A DNA stretch of 64,000 nucleotides from Archivesica marissinica (GCA_014843695.1 CM026398.1:48883579-48947578), one strand, 5' to 3'. Counted from the stretch's first letter, positions 11,944-24,318 are shown. The notes: a model not told the origin generated them from the sequence alone. A program made the numbers and translations.

Positions 11944-12342
11944 TATAAAAGGACTAATTATTCATGCCCTGGAAATTACATTTGTATTATTCCAGGTGAT
12001 TGGACAATCTCCTCAGTGCTCGAGGATTAATTACAGATTACCGGGATAAGCTAACACTACTTCATATAAAAACTGGTGCCTTCAATATTTATTTACATTC
12101 GCTTCTAGTTTATACAAATTTCTTTTAGCTCTACTGCAAAGCGTAATTGCATGTTATGTCTTCATTTTATTGTGATGTAGGGAAGCAGTTTCTGTTGTTT
12201 TTGTGTAAAATTCGGAGAGGTGGATTCTAACTTCACAATGATTTTGCGGATTGATCAATGTGGGATTTATGTTTTGTTGGAATATTTGTCTCCGATTAGC
12301 AGAAGGGATTTACGTATTTAAGTATATCAATGGCTGTAAGCA
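11944..12342. other. Single-copy AT-rich DNA
   Basis: Nothing supported; 12110-12150 weakly resembles a reversed family-F SINE tail. Confidence 0.35.
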
Positions 12343-12584
12343 TTAACCCATTCAACACCAAGTAACTGACATGGACTGGTCCATGATATTCTTAGACCAA
12401 TAAATGAATAAGAAAATTACATTCGGACCAGTTCATTTATCAAGATGGGTAATTTTGTCTAAGATTAGCTATATTACTTGAAGAAAGTGCAGATCCTGAT
12501 GAGACGGCTCGACACGAGCCGGCTCATCTGGATCTACACTTTTTTGTAAGCCAATTTAGAGGTCTGTGGTGTTGAAAGGGTTAA
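12343..12584 (+). mobile_element. TTAA-flanked MITE, family A
   Basis: TTAACCCATTCAACACCAAG ... GTGTTGAAAGGGTTAA. The central palindrome includes GGCTCGACACGAGCC. It shares its right TTAA with a further short inverted-ended segment. Confidence 0.85.
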
Positions 12585-12640
12585 CCCATTATCAAATGCA
12601 AGCATACAGTTAGTGCTGTTTCGAGGTGGAAATGGGTTAA
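12581..12640. mobile_element. 60-bp TTAA-bounded segment with inverted ends
   Basis: TTAACCCATTATC ... GGAAATGGGTTAA. Possibly a deletion remnant of a TTAA element abutting family A. Confidence 0.45.
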
Positions 12641-12802
12641 TATGTTGTTGTATGTAATTATTATTACTGAGCTGTTGTTGTCATTTCTTTCTCTTAGTCT
12701 GTTGCTGTATGCAGTACTCTTTTGAATTGATGAGGTGTTGTTGTTTTCGCGTTCTTTCGTGTTGTATGCAGCAGCCTAACAACATTATTCCATTTCTTAT
12801 TG

Positions 12803-13560
12803 TTGTCCATCTTGTTGTCCATCTTGTTGTCCATCTTGTTGTCCATCTTGTTGTCCATCTTGTTGTTCATCTTGTTGTTCATCTTGTTGTCCATCTTGTT
12901 GTCCATCTTGTTGTTCATCTTGTTGTTCATCTTGTTGTCCATCTTGTTGTCCATCTTGTTGTTCATCTTGTTGTTCATCTTGTTGTTCATCTTGTTGTCC
13001 ATCTTGTTGTTCATCTTGTTGTCCATCTTGTTGTTCATCTTGTTGTTCATCTTGTTGTTCATCTTGTTGTTCATCGTGTTGTTCATCTTGTTGTTCATCT
13101 TGTTGTTCATCTTGTTGTCCATCTTGTTGTTCATCTTGTTGTTCATCTTGTTGTCCATCTTGTTGTTCATCTTGTTGTTCATACTGTTGTTCATCTTGTT
13201 GTTCATCTTGTTGTTCATCTGGTTGTTCATCTTGTTGTCCATCTTGTTGTTCATACTGTTGTTCATCTTGTTGTTCATCTTGTTGTTCATCTTGTTGTCC
13301 ATCTTGTTGTTCATACTGTTGTTCATCTTGTTGTTCATCTTGTTGTTCATCTTGTTGTTCATCTTGTTGTTCATACTGTTGTTCATACTGTTGTTCATCT
13401 TGTTGTTCATCTTGTTGTCCATCTTGTTGTTCATCTTGTTGTCCATCTTGTTGTTCATCTTGTTGTTCATCTTGTTGTCCATCTTGTTGTCCATCTTGTT
13501 GTTCATCTTGTTGTTCATCTTGTTGTTCATACTGTTGTCCATCTTGTTGTTCATACTGTT
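12803..13560. repeat. Tandem array, 12-bp unit
   Basis: About 63 copies of GTTGTTCATCTT / GTTGTCCATCTT. The unit is stop-free in several frames, giving very long apparent frames on both strands (VVHL, ILLS and MNNK cycles). Confidence 0.97.
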
Positions 13561-14412
13561 TTGTTCATCTTGTTGTCCATCTTGTTGTTCATACTGTTTT
13601 GTTCATCTTGTTGTCCATCTTGTTGTTCATACTGTTTTGTTCATACTGTTGTTCATACTGGTGTCCATCTTCTTGTTCATACTGGTGTCCACCTTCTTGT
13701 TCATACTGGTGTCCACCTTCTTGTTCATACTGTTTTGTTCATACTGTTGTCCATCTTGTTGTTCATACTGGTGTCCACCTTCTTGTTCATACTGGTGTCC
13801 ACCTTGTTGTTCATACTGGTGTCCACCTCATTGTTCATACTGGTGTCCATCTCATTGTTCATACCGGTGTTCATCTCATTGTGCATACCAGTGTTCATCT
13901 CATTGTTCATACTGGTGTCCACCTCATTGTTCATACTGGTGTCCACCTCATTGTTCATACTGGTGTCCACCTTGTTGTTCATACCGGTGTTCATCTCATT
14001 GTTCATACCGGTGTTCATCTCATTGTTCATACCGGTGTTCATTTCATTGTTCATACCGGTGTTCATTTCATTGTTCATACCAGTGTTCATCTCATTGTTC
14101 ATACTGGTGTTCATTTTATTGTTCATACCAGTGTTCATCTCATTGTTCATACCCATGTTCATCTCATTGTTCATACCAGTGTTCATCTCATTGTTCATAC
14201 CGGTGTCCATCTCATTGTTCATACCGGTGTCCATCTCATTGTTCATACCGGTGTCCACCTCATTGTTCATACCGGTGTTCATCTCATTGTTCATAACGGT
14301 GTCCATCTCATTGTTCATACCGGTGTCCACCTCATTGTTCATACCGGTGTTCATCTCATTGTTCATAACGGTGTCCATCTCATTGTTCATACAGGTGTTC
14401 ATCTTGTTGTAA
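13561..14412. repeat. Tandem array, mainly 24-bp unit, continuing the 12-bp array
   Basis: TTGTTCATACCGGTG + TTCATCTCA and variants. It keeps TTGTTCAT from the 12-bp array, with a transition zone at 13560-13830. Confidence 0.95.
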
Positions 14413-14800
14413 TGAACTGGATGAGCTGCTATAGGTGCTTCATCTGGTTTTGTATGCAGATATTATAAAGGGGTTCTACTATGCCACCGACTGACTACCA
14501 TGGTTGGCTGATGTGAGATTACTGACCATCGCTGTACAATGCGTCACCAGTGTACATGTATCAATCTCTTATACAACGACTTTACAGACAAACCTGTATA
14601 ATGACCAATGGTGGGAATGGCAAAAATGATGAACGGTTTCTTATAATAGTTAATTGCAATGCATTCATAATGGGAGATCAACATGGTTGTGTCTTTGTAT
14701 CAGATTGTATTATAATTCTGTGTGGGGGGGACTTTATGTCTATGCCTATGATTTACTGCTTACACTTGTTTGCAATTATGGCTAGCAGGCGTGTTGTCTG
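14413..14800. other. Single-copy DNA with a 91-codon open frame, not called
   Basis: The frame 14550-14825 (+) has no recognisable domain or splice partners. Confidence 0.35.
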
Positions 14801-14875
14801 GGAACAGTTATTAAATATTATATAGAACAGTTATTAAATATTATATAGAACAGTTATTAAATATTATATATATAG
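14801..14875. repeat. Three copies of a 23-bp AT-rich unit
   Basis: GAACAGTTATTAAATATTAT repeated at about 14802-14870. Confidence 0.85.
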
Positions 14876-14962
14876 ATAAAACATTCTACAAGACTATTAT
14901 TAAGAACACTATATTGTAGAATTGATTGTAGGTTTGGAGATCCAGCCCCTCAACAAAGCTGT

Positions 14963-15196
14963 TTAACTCTTTCCTTTCCTTAATATACTATTATATATAC
15001 ATACAAACGACAGCCATTTTAGCTATCATGCAGTGGATAAGTAGTCGCCATATCTATCTATCCCACCTCCTTTGATATTACTGGGACTACATGAGATTCT
15101 AGCCTTTATTATGAACATTGGTTTGGCTACTACATTGTCAATGTATGTCGTATTGGTAATGGCGTCAAGAGGTGCTTCTATGAGGGAAAGGGTTAA
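14963..15196 (-). mobile_element. TTAA-flanked MITE, family D
   Basis: TTAACTCTTTCCTTTCCTTA ... TCTATGAGGGAAAGGGTTAA, with CAGTGGATAAGTAGTCGCC and CAATGTATGTCGTATTGG inside. Confidence 0.8.
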
Positions 15197-15538
15197 AGCT
15201 TGGGCTGGATTAAACGTGTAGGGGGAAACTATTCTATAGGCATGCGTATACTTCTAGGGAAGAAAGAGTTTAAATTTAGCGGTAGAGTGTATGACTGTAT
15301 TGATATGTATACTTAATATGAATATCGAAATAGTGCAGCTCTGTGAATGTTGGCAGTTGTTTGATTTATAGCTTGATACTGCATCTCCAACTGTATTATT
15401 GATCAGATGATACATACAGCAGGAGACTGGAGGCATCTAGAGGTTCTCACTGTATCATGGGTAGTATCAATCACTTGCATATCTGCTTCCTCTACTGTAA
15501 AATAATTATCCAGCAGTTGGTCATGTGAAATAATGAAT

Positions 15539-15976
15539 GTCCTGGTCTCTCCTTAATCCATTAACTGTCCTAGCTGTATAATGAGAGTGTCCTGGTCTCT
15601 CCGTAATCCATTAACTGTCCTAGCTGTATAATGAGAGTGTCCTGGTCTCTCCGTAATCCATTAACTGTCCTAGCTGTATAATGAGAGTGTCCTGGTCTCT
15701 CCGTAATCCATTAACTGTCCTAGCTGTATAATGAGAGTGTCCTGGTCTCTCCGTAATCCATTAACTGTCCTAGCTGTATAATGAGAGTGTCCTGGTCTCT
15801 CCGTAATCCATTAACTGTCCTAGCTGTATAATGAGAGTGTCCTGGTCTCTCCTTAATCCATTAACTGTCCTAGCTGTATAATGAGAGTGTCCTGGTCTCT
15901 CCGTAATCCATTAACTGTCCTAGCTGTATAATGAGAGTGTCCTGGTCTCTCCGTAATCCATTAACTGTCCTAACTG
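15539..15976. repeat. Tandem array, 50-bp unit, nearly identical copies
   Basis: About 8.7 copies of GTCCTGGTCTCTCC, GTAATCCATTAACTG, TCCTAGCTGTATAATGAGA. Almost the only variation is CTCCTTAATC versus CTCCGTAATC, suggesting recent amplification. Confidence 0.97.
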
Positions 15977-16124
15977 TAGCACACAGAAACATGACCACTC
16001 ATTGGTGATTGGGTCTGTTCCCTAATGTCTGATTTGTTGATGTCCTTACTTATATTACAAAGCAACAATTCTGTCCTGTTCATCATCAATTATATCCAGT
16101 TTCCATAGCTGTCAAATCCGGGTC

Positions 16125-16362
16125 CCAGCTAGCATCAGTTAAATACAGCTCCCAACACCAGTTAAATCTGGTTCCCTGTACCAGTTAAATCCGGCTCCCA
16201 GCACCAGTTAAATCTGGTTCCCAGCACCAGTTAAATCCGGCTCCCAGCACCAGTTAAATCTGGTTCCCAGCACCAGTTAAATCTGGTTCCCAGCACCAGT
16301 TAAATCTGGTTCCCAGCACCAGTTAAATCCGGCTCCCAGCACCAGTTATATCCGGCTCCCAG
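16125..16362. repeat. Tandem array, 23-bp unit
   Basis: About 10 copies of CCAGTTAAATCTGGTTCCC + AGCA. Shares AGTTAAATCTGG with the following 19-bp array. Confidence 0.92.
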
Positions 16363-17695
16363 CGACAGTTAGATCTGGCAAATATAAGTTAGATCTGGCA
16401 ATATAAGTTAGATCTGGCGATACAAGTTAGATCTGGTGATACAAGTTAGATCTGGCAATATAAGTTAGATCTGGCAATAGAAGTTAGATCTGGCAATATA
16501 AGTTAGATCTGGCAATATAAGTTAGATCTGGCAATATAAGTTAGATCTGGCAATATAAGTTAGATCTGGCGATACAAGTTAGATCTGGTGATACAAGTTA
16601 GATCTGGCAATATAAGTTAGATCTGGCAATAGAAGTTAGATCTGGCAATATAAGTTAGATCTGGCAATATAAGTTAGATCTGGCAATATAAGTTAGATCT
16701 GGCAATATAAGTTAGATCTGGCGATACAAGTTAGATCTGGTGATACAAGTTAGATCTGGCAATATAAGTTAGATCTGGCAATAGAAGTTAGATCTGGCAA
16801 TATAAGTTAGATCTGGCAATATAAGTTAGATCTGGCAATATAAGTTAGATCTGGCAATATAAGTTAGATCTGGCGATACAAGTTAGATCTGGTGATACAA
16901 GTTAGATCTGGCAATATAAGTTAGATCTGGCAATAGAAGTTAGATCTGGCAATATAAGTTATTATAAGTTAGATCTGGCAATATAAGTTAATATAAGTTA
17001 GATATGGCAATATAAGTTAATATAAGTTAGATCTGGCAATATAAGTTAGATCTGGCAATATAAGTTAGATCTGGTGATACAAGTTAGATCTGGCAATATA
17101 AGTTAGATCTGGTGATACAAGTTAGATCTGGCAATATAAGTTAGATCTGGCAATATAAGTTAGATCTGGTGATACAAGTTAGATCTGGCAATATAAGTTA
17201 GATCTGGTGATACAAGTTAGATCTGGCAATATAAGTTAGATCTGGTGATACAAGTTAGATCTGGCAATATAAGTTAGATCTGGTGATACAAGTTAGATCT
17301 GGCAATATAAGTTAGATCTGGCAATATAAGTTAGATCTGGTGATACAAGTTAGATCTGGCAATATAAGTTAATATAAGTTAGATCTGGCAATATAAGTTA
17401 ATATAAGTTAGATCTGGTAATATAAGTTAGATCTGGCAATATAAGTTAGATCTGGCAATATAAGTTAATATAAGTTAGATCTGGCAATATAAGTTAATAT
17501 AAGTTAGATCTGGCAATATAAGTTAGATCTGGCAATATAAGTTAGATCTGGTGATACAAGTTTGATCTGGCAATATAAGTTAATATAAATTAGATCTGGC
17601 AATATAAGTTAGATCTGGCAATATAAGTTAGATCTGGTGATACAAGTTAAATCTGGCAATATAAGTTAGATCTGGCAATAGAGTTAGATCTGATG
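16363..17695. repeat. Tandem array, 19-bp unit with higher-order structure
   Basis: About 68 copies of AGTTAGATCTGGCAATATA. A marker variant (GCGATACAAG) recurs at 16417, 16569, 16721 and 16873, exactly 152 bp (8 units) apart. Decayed copies continue to about 18000. Confidence 0.97.
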
Positions 17696-18000
17696 TTAGA
17701 CCTGCCCATACAAGCATACAAGTTGGATTTGGCAATGTAGTTAAATCTGACAATACTAGCTGGGTCTTGTAATGTAGCTAGATTTGGCAATACAATTAGA
17801 TCTGGCAATACAGTTAGATTTGTTGGTTAGAATAAGATCTTGCAATACAAGTTGGATGTGGCATTTTTATGTAGTTTGATGTAGCAATACAAGTTGGATG
17901 TGGCAATGCAGTTAGATCTGGCAATGCCGTTATATCTGGCAGTTAGATGTGGCATTACATGTTGGATCTGGCAACACAGTTTAATCTGGCAAGACATGGC

Positions 18001-18606
18001 ATTTCATGATCATGATCATTTTTCTTACAAAGATTCCAGGAAATGTCTATGATTCCTAAAACTTGGAGACGTGATGACATTAGGTGATACAAGCATAGGG
18101 CCAGACACTATGAGGGATTGTGGGCGTAAATACAACCTTGTGTTGCATAAACTGGCTTGTTGCCATGTATAGATATTATGATCAGTATTCCATTGTTATA
18201 TTTACCAGACATTGTTGATTTGCTGCTTTTGGCATGCAACCCTCGAGTCAAGATGTACTTTTGTAAATATTATGGAAATTTAAGCAAAATTTGTAAAGCC
18301 CGGTTTTGGATACTGCATGTTGGGAAAGAATTTTGAGAGAATTATTCGGAAATCACGTACTGATTGAACACTGGTTCATGAGGTAATCAATTTGAGACAT
18401 AACATTCTGCTCTATGTTTTCAAAGCCGAATATTGGTTTTCATACTGCATTTACAAGTGATTGCCATAGATAAAATCTGTGAACATCATTTATGAGTCTA
18501 GTAAATATATAACTCCATCTACATTATTAATTAGTTAATTACCGTATTAAGATAATAGCGCACCTGGTTTGTTTATTTATCGATAATCTATAAATATCTC
18601 CATTGA
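18001..18606. other. Single-copy DNA
   Basis: No gene-like signal recognised. Confidence 0.4.
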
Positions 18607-18852
18607 TTAACCCTTTCAACCCCACAGGCCTCTAAATAGGCTTATGAAAAGTGTAGATCCAGATGAGCCGGCTCATGATGAGCCGTCTCATCAGGATCTG
18701 CACTTTTTTGCCAGTAATAATTATTACTATTTTTAGATAAAATTACCCATTTTGATAAATGAACTGGTCCAAAGGTACTTTTCTTATTAATTTATTGGTC
18801 TGAAAATATCACGCACCAGTCCATGTCAGTTACTTGGGGTTGAATGGGTTAA
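18607..18852 (-). mobile_element. TTAA-flanked MITE, family A, intact
   Basis: TTAACCCTTTCAACCCCACA ... GGGGTTGAATGGGTTAA. Central palindrome CAGATGAGCCGGCTCATG...CTCATCAGGATC. Confidence 0.85.
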
Positions 18853-19984
18853 ATAAACACTTGACCCGCCTGTCATGTCATGATGCACACTGGTTGCATT
18901 GATAAAGGGAGATAACCAGAGGTATGCAGGTTAGACAACCTGTGACAAGTAGTGCCCTGAGGGGCCGACGTAGAGGATTCATTACTAGACTTTTGTTGCT
19001 TGGTCAATTTCCATTACAAGTGTTACAAGTTGGAGATCTTTATTGTGAAATGTCATAAATATTGCAGAAAATTGCCTAGTGCATTGTTTGGATCTCTTTC
19101 TTTGCTCATCTGCCTGGAACAGTCTGTCACACTGTGCTCTTATTTTATGGAATTCTTGTGAATAAAACTATACAGGAGTGAGTTAATTATCTTTAAAAAT
19201 GAATTGGATATTTAGCTACGCTAGTGATTATTAGTAGCAAAAAATAATCAGATTTACAAAATCGTTAAAATTGTTTTCAATAATAACTGTGAAATGAGTT
19301 TTACAACATTGTCGCTAAGTTACATGTTGTATGGAATAATGATACAAAAGTTGGATGTTGTTTTTGATGCAGCTATGGGTTTTAATTAAATAGAATAAGC
19401 ACTTTGCAAAAGTGTATAATTAATTTACTGTGAGAATAGAGATATTCTAATGATATTTAAATTACGTGTTGAATGGATTGTTATACAAATGTTGAATGTT
19501 GTGTTGGGTTTAGATGTCGATTGTTCTCATCTCACACCTGCCAATTTCACTGTTTTCTTGTTGTTACAATCGGAATTCATGTTTAGGTAGGTTTCATTGA
19601 TGTTGCCTGAAGTTGGTAACTTATTCAATTAGTTGCTTTGTGTCAAGCTATTCAGAAGTACAGGGGTGGGGGTTTGTCATCTTGTTGATTCTAATTTCAA
19701 ATTTAATTTGTAGCATTGAGTATACGACTGCTGTGTTTGTGATAAATTAGTCAATGGTTGCGACTTAAATGGTCTTGAGTGTTACAAACAGGTGCAATAT
19801 TGGTATAATTCAGTGCATGGTCACTCAGTTCATTGTTTTGTAATTTGATTACTAATCTATTTATATACTATGTACTATGCTAATGGATGGATCGGATAGA
19901 CTGTATCGATAGTGTAACTTAAGTGTGACTCGGTACCTCGGTGGCGTGGGTAGATTGTGTAACTGGGTGGCTCGGGTAGCTTGC
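18853..19984. other. Longest single-copy stretch on the left, no gene recognised
   Basis: AT-rich, with stops in all frames. No exon or motif that I can support. Confidence 0.4.
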
Positions 19985-21165
19985 GCAATATGTGTTGTGG
20001 GGGTTGTGTAGCTAGCTCGGATAGTGTAGCTGGGGTAGTGTTGCTAGGGTAGTATAGCTGGGGTAGTGTTACTTGCTAGGGTAGTATAGCTAGGGTAGTG
20101 TAGCTGGGGTATTGTTGCTAAGGTAGTATAGCTGGGGTAGTGTAAATGGGGTAGTGTTGCTAGGGTAATATAGCTGGGTTAGTGTTGTTAGGGTAGTGTA
20201 GCTGGGGTAGTGTTGCTGGTGTATTGTAGCTGGTGTATTGTAGCTGGGGTAGTATAGTTCGCTCGGGTAGTGTTGCTAAGGTAGTATAGCTGGGGTAGTG
20301 TTGCTAGGGTAGTAGAGCTAGGGTAGTGTAGCTGGGGTAGTGTTGCTAGAGTAATGTAGCTCGCTCGGGTAGTGTTGCTAAGGTAGTATAGCTGGGGTAG
20401 TGTTGCTAGGGTAGTGTAGCTGGGGTAGTGTTGCTAGGGTAGTAGAGCTGGGGTAGTGTTGCTAGGGTAGTATAGCTCGGGTAGTGTTGCTAGGGTAGTG
20501 TTGCTAGGGTAGTAGAGCTGGGGTAGTGTAGCTGGGGTAGTGTTGCTAGGGTAGTGTAGCTGGGGTAGTGTTGCTAGGGTAGTAGAGCTGGGGTAGTGTA
20601 GCTGGGGTAGTGTTGCTAGGGTAGTGTAGCTGGGGTAGTGTTGCTAGGGTAGTGTAGCTGGGGTAGTGGTGCTAGGGTAGTGTTACTAGGGTAGTGTAGC
20701 TGGGGTAGTATAGCTGGGGTAGTGTTACTTGCTAGGGTAGTATAGCTGGGGTAGTGTAGTTGGGGTATTGTTGCTAGGGTAATATAGCTGGGGTAGTGTT
20801 GCTAGGGTAATATAGCTGGGGTAGTGTAGCTGTGGTAGTGTTGTTAGGGTAGTATAGCTGGGGTAGTGTTGCAGGTGTATTGTAGCTGGGGTAGTATAGC
20901 TTGCTCGGGTAGTGTTGCTTAGGTAGTATAGCTGGGGTAGTGTTGCTACGGTAGTAGAGCTAGGGTAGTGTAGCTGGGGTAGTGTTGCTAGAGTAATGTA
21001 GCTCGCTCGGGTAGTGTTGCTAAGGTAGTATAGCTGGGGTAGTGTTGCTAGGGTAGTAGAGCTGGGGTAGTGTTGCTAGGGTAGTGTAGCTGGGGTAGTG
21101 TTGCTAGGGTAGTGTAGCTGGGGTAGTGTTGCTAGGGTAGTGTAGCTGGGATAGTGTTACTAAGG
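19985..21165. repeat. Tandem array, 14-bp units pairing into 28 bp, G-rich strand +
   Basis: Alternating GTAGTGTAGCTGGG and GTAGTGTTGCTAGG units, about 80 copies. Runs of 3-4 G recur every 14 bp. Confidence 0.95.
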
Positions 21166-22290
21166 TGGCCTGGTAGCTTGGTGGTGTGGGTAGATTGTGT
21201 AACTTCAGTACCCGGATGTCTCACATGTAGCTTGTGCAGTTTGTGTTACTGGTGTCCTGTAGCTCTGCTATGTGCATTTCTCTTGGTAGTTGATATTTAT
21301 GTTAGTAAGCACAAGCAATTGCTTGAAGACTACTATTTAGTTCCTTGTATCTTTCTGGTCCAGCATTTCCTTTACTTGTGTGTTAATGTTGATTTACATC
21401 AGTGGTATTGTTGCAGTGTTATTAATCAAAGGTATATAACTCTGTGTTTACCCAGCATTCATTGATCCAGTTTATATGTACAAGACCGCAGGAGTTACTT
21501 CCCTTCTTGTAACATAGCATACTTATCTATTTAGCAGGAAACAAAAGAAAATCTGAAAAGATATATGTAAATATTTATATCAATCGTAGATAATCATTTT
21601 ATCTTCTGATGAATGAATAACCAGCTCTATAAGACCTAAACGCTGATGTTTTAAATGGAATAAAATCGTGATCAGTAGCAGAAATTCTCAACGAAAAAAC
21701 ATACACATGTTTGACATATAGTATGTTGAAATATTTATGGAAAATGTTTTGAGATACCGGTACATATTTTTGTGAAAAAAAAGCGAACAAAGAAAAAAAA
21801 AAGGGAATGATTTGTGTAATGTGATACCGTTAGAAGGAGGTGATTACTGGAAGCCTCTGCAACACAGACATATTCCCCATTCACAGAACCTTGGAGGCAA
21901 TCAATTGTGAAAGAAAATTGACAGTTTGTGAATGTATACTTAATTAATAGGACTGAAGTTTACTTATTTTGAGTGTTGAAACAGTTGCCGATAGTTTCAG
22001 TGTTTTTTGTTTCACCAAGAAGTGAAAACTTAGACATTTACCTAATAGTACAACATAACATTTGGAAAAAGAAACTTCGAGGAACAGGTTACTAAGTGGC
22101 AATGGATTTGGAATATTATGCATAAGCGACAGATTAATTTATTGCAAACATGCCGGCATATGTGAGACAAGGCTCTCGCTATTCCTTGTTCGCTTGTACC
22201 CGGCCAGCCAACGACGATGTTGTCACAGAGGGACCGCACATTTTTGGTATGTTTCAAGTTTATTTTTCACCCCATTCAATATATTACAAC
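21166..22290. other. Single-copy DNA, no gene recognised
   Basis: Several short open frames (60-103 codons) without motif. Confidence 0.4.
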
Positions 22291-22299
22291 AACAAATGG

Positions 22300-22400
22300 C
22301 CTTTCAACCAGAGTCTTCTTCCACCAGTAATAAGCTGGAGAGTTGCCATATGAGGTAAGCTCTTTGTGCCACTTGAAACCCCAAAAAACAAACAAACAAA
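22300..22400 (+). mobile_element. SINE family J fragment
   Basis: CAGAGTCTTCTTCCACCAGTAATA and GGAGAG..CATATG match the 3' part of 49975-50215. It ends in a (CAAA)n-like tail at 22385-22400. Confidence 0.5.
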
Positions 22401-22496
22401 TGGTGTTAATAATATTGTGAAAAGTTGATATAACAAAACATGAAAAGCTATTGAAAAGAACTGCATCTCATTTTCAGTTACTACAATGAGTTTTTT

Positions 22497-22838
22497 GGTA
22501 GTCGTGATAGCGCAGTCGTAGCACGTTCGCTCACAGGTGCGAAAGGCCCTGAGTTTGAGCCCCGCTGGAGCCGTTATGATTGTGCCTTTATGCAAGGCAT
22601 TTAAATTCCACATTTCCTCTTCTCTCTCTCTCCTCTCTCTCTCCTCTCTCTCATCTCTCTCTCCTCTCTCTTTCCTCTCTCTTTCCTCTCTCTCCTCTCC
22701 CCTCCCCTCCCCTCTCCTCTCCTCTATCTCCTCTCTCTCGTGGCAATGGATTCCATCAATGAGGTATCGAGATTGTTTAAATATAAGTTGTAGGAACTTG
22801 TTTCGCAATCGAGCTAAAATAATATTTGTATAACTAAT
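22497..22838 (+). mobile_element. SINE family F with expanded pyrimidine tract
   Basis: Head GTCGTGATAGCGCAGTCG, GAGTTTGAGCCCCGC (box B), then CTCTCTCC-type microsatellite (22618-22740), ATGGATTCCATCA, and tail GAACTTGTTTCGCAATCGAG. Other copies have only a short CTCTTCTCTCTC here. Confidence 0.9.
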
Positions 22839-23035
22839 AGTTCATGTTCTGTCTCAGCCTGTTCACAGTAAAGGTAATTTATTGTACCTGGTTGCATGGG
22901 GGGTGGTTTAAGTACTTTAGTTTTATGTTTCCCCTGAGGTTACATGTGTCAATCTGAAGGGTTAATGATACAGGACAATTGAAACCTAAATTGTGTATAT
23001 AAATTAATGGTTTGTTTGTTCATCTGGCCTGGTGG

Positions 23036-23257
23036 TTAACCCATTTCATTCTGGATTCATTTAAAGGTTTTTGCAAACAACATAGATCCAGATCAGCCGC
23101 AGCGTGACGCTGCATGCTGATCAGGATCTGTGTTGTTTGCTACATAGCCAAGTGTCTTAGCAAGATCATCTGAATAGCAAACAGCATAGAGCATGATCAG
23201 ACGGAACATTCTGTGGCGGCTGATCTGGCTCTATGTTCTTTGCAAATACTGTTTGTA
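23036..23257 (+). mobile_element. MITE family C, 3' end missing
   Basis: TTAACCCATTTCATTCTGG at the left and both hairpins present (23073-23142 and 23176-23243). The right terminal repeat is absent. Confidence 0.8.
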
Positions 23258-23329
23258 AAATTTTACACATTGTTTAACATTCACCACTGACATACCAGTA
23301 TTTAGCCTGAAATCATAATTAGGGAGTAT

Positions 23330-23480
23330 GTGTGTTTTACGTTTATTTATCGTTGCTACCGGTTACCCATATGAGAGTGACGCCTCCTGAAGAGATTTGT
23401 CATTTTATATTTTGGAGGATAGTGAAATGATACAGACAGAGACACATTCCAGAGTCTCCTCTGGTTCTTTTAGGTGCTTA
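23330..23480 (-). mobile_element. SINE family H, 3' part
   Basis: GTTTATTTATCGTTGCTACC, ACGCCTCCTGAAGAG and GAGTCTCCTCTGGTTC match the family. The tRNA-like head is missing. Confidence 0.8.
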
Positions 23481-23987
23481 GGGATTATGCCATGCCATTA
23501 CTGGTTGCATGTGAAATTGGCTACTGAAATAAACATTTTTGTTTTGTTTGCCACTATATCTTAAAAGACAGGACTTGCTGTTTAAATGCCTGACCATGAA
23601 CTGCAATTACTTATCAGCCTGGAAAGCAGGGGTGTCTGTAATTGGTTCCTAATTGACTTGATGGCCTCTGGGAGTGTGGACTGGTGTTTGTCTGGTATAC
23701 AGGCAACTGTTGGATGATGTATTCATTTATTTATACTCGCCAGGGAACTATTCACATATACATGTAATGTTTATACCTCCCAGTCATTGTTTATTGTAAT
23801 CAAATACACCTGTCTTCCATGATAATTGCTCATATGTGATGACACAAAGTCTTTTGTTGTTATTTAGTTGACATGTTCTGCTCACATGAAATCCTCATCA
23901 TGAATTAATTGACTATCTAAATATCTTGTACTTCATACACACTAATTAACTACTGGTACAGACAAAAACATTATACATGCTTTATGC
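23481..23987. other. Single-copy DNA
   Basis: Nothing recognised. Confidence 0.4.
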
Positions 23988-24231
23988 TTAACCCTTTCAA
24001 CACCACAGACCTCTAAATTGGCTTACAAAAAAGTGTAGATCCAGATGAGCCGGCTCGTAACGAGCCGTCTCATCAGGATCTGCACTTTTTTCAAGTAATA
24101 TAACTATTTTTAGAAACAAAATTACCCATTTTGATAAATGAACTGATCCAAATGTAATTTTGTTATTAATTTATTGGTCTAAAAATATCATGGACCAGTC
24201 CATGTCAGTTACTTGGTGTTGAATGGGTTAA
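23988..24231 (-). mobile_element. TTAA-flanked MITE, family A, intact
   Basis: TTAACCCTTTCAACACCACA ... GTGTTGAATGGGTTAA. Central palindrome GAGCCGGCTCGTAACGAGCC. Confidence 0.85.
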
Positions 24232-24318
24232 TTACACAGAAGGGCCAGGAAGGCCCTTAACTAATGTTGCTAGAACTTGTGACCCGACACGTTTGCTTTT
24301 CTTGAAATTGTCATGTCT

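Noticed and set aside
12694..14468. Open frames up to 567 codons (VVHL, ILLS and MNNK-type cycles) on both strands
   Set aside because: They coincide exactly with 12- and 24-bp tandem units lacking stops. Several frames and both strands are open at once, with no splice sites or homology.
22839..22878. Possible srGAP first exon ending at CACAGTAAAG before GTAATT
   Set aside because: The phase would fit, but the segment lies directly after a SINE, has no suitable ATG and does not resemble the srGAP N-terminus.
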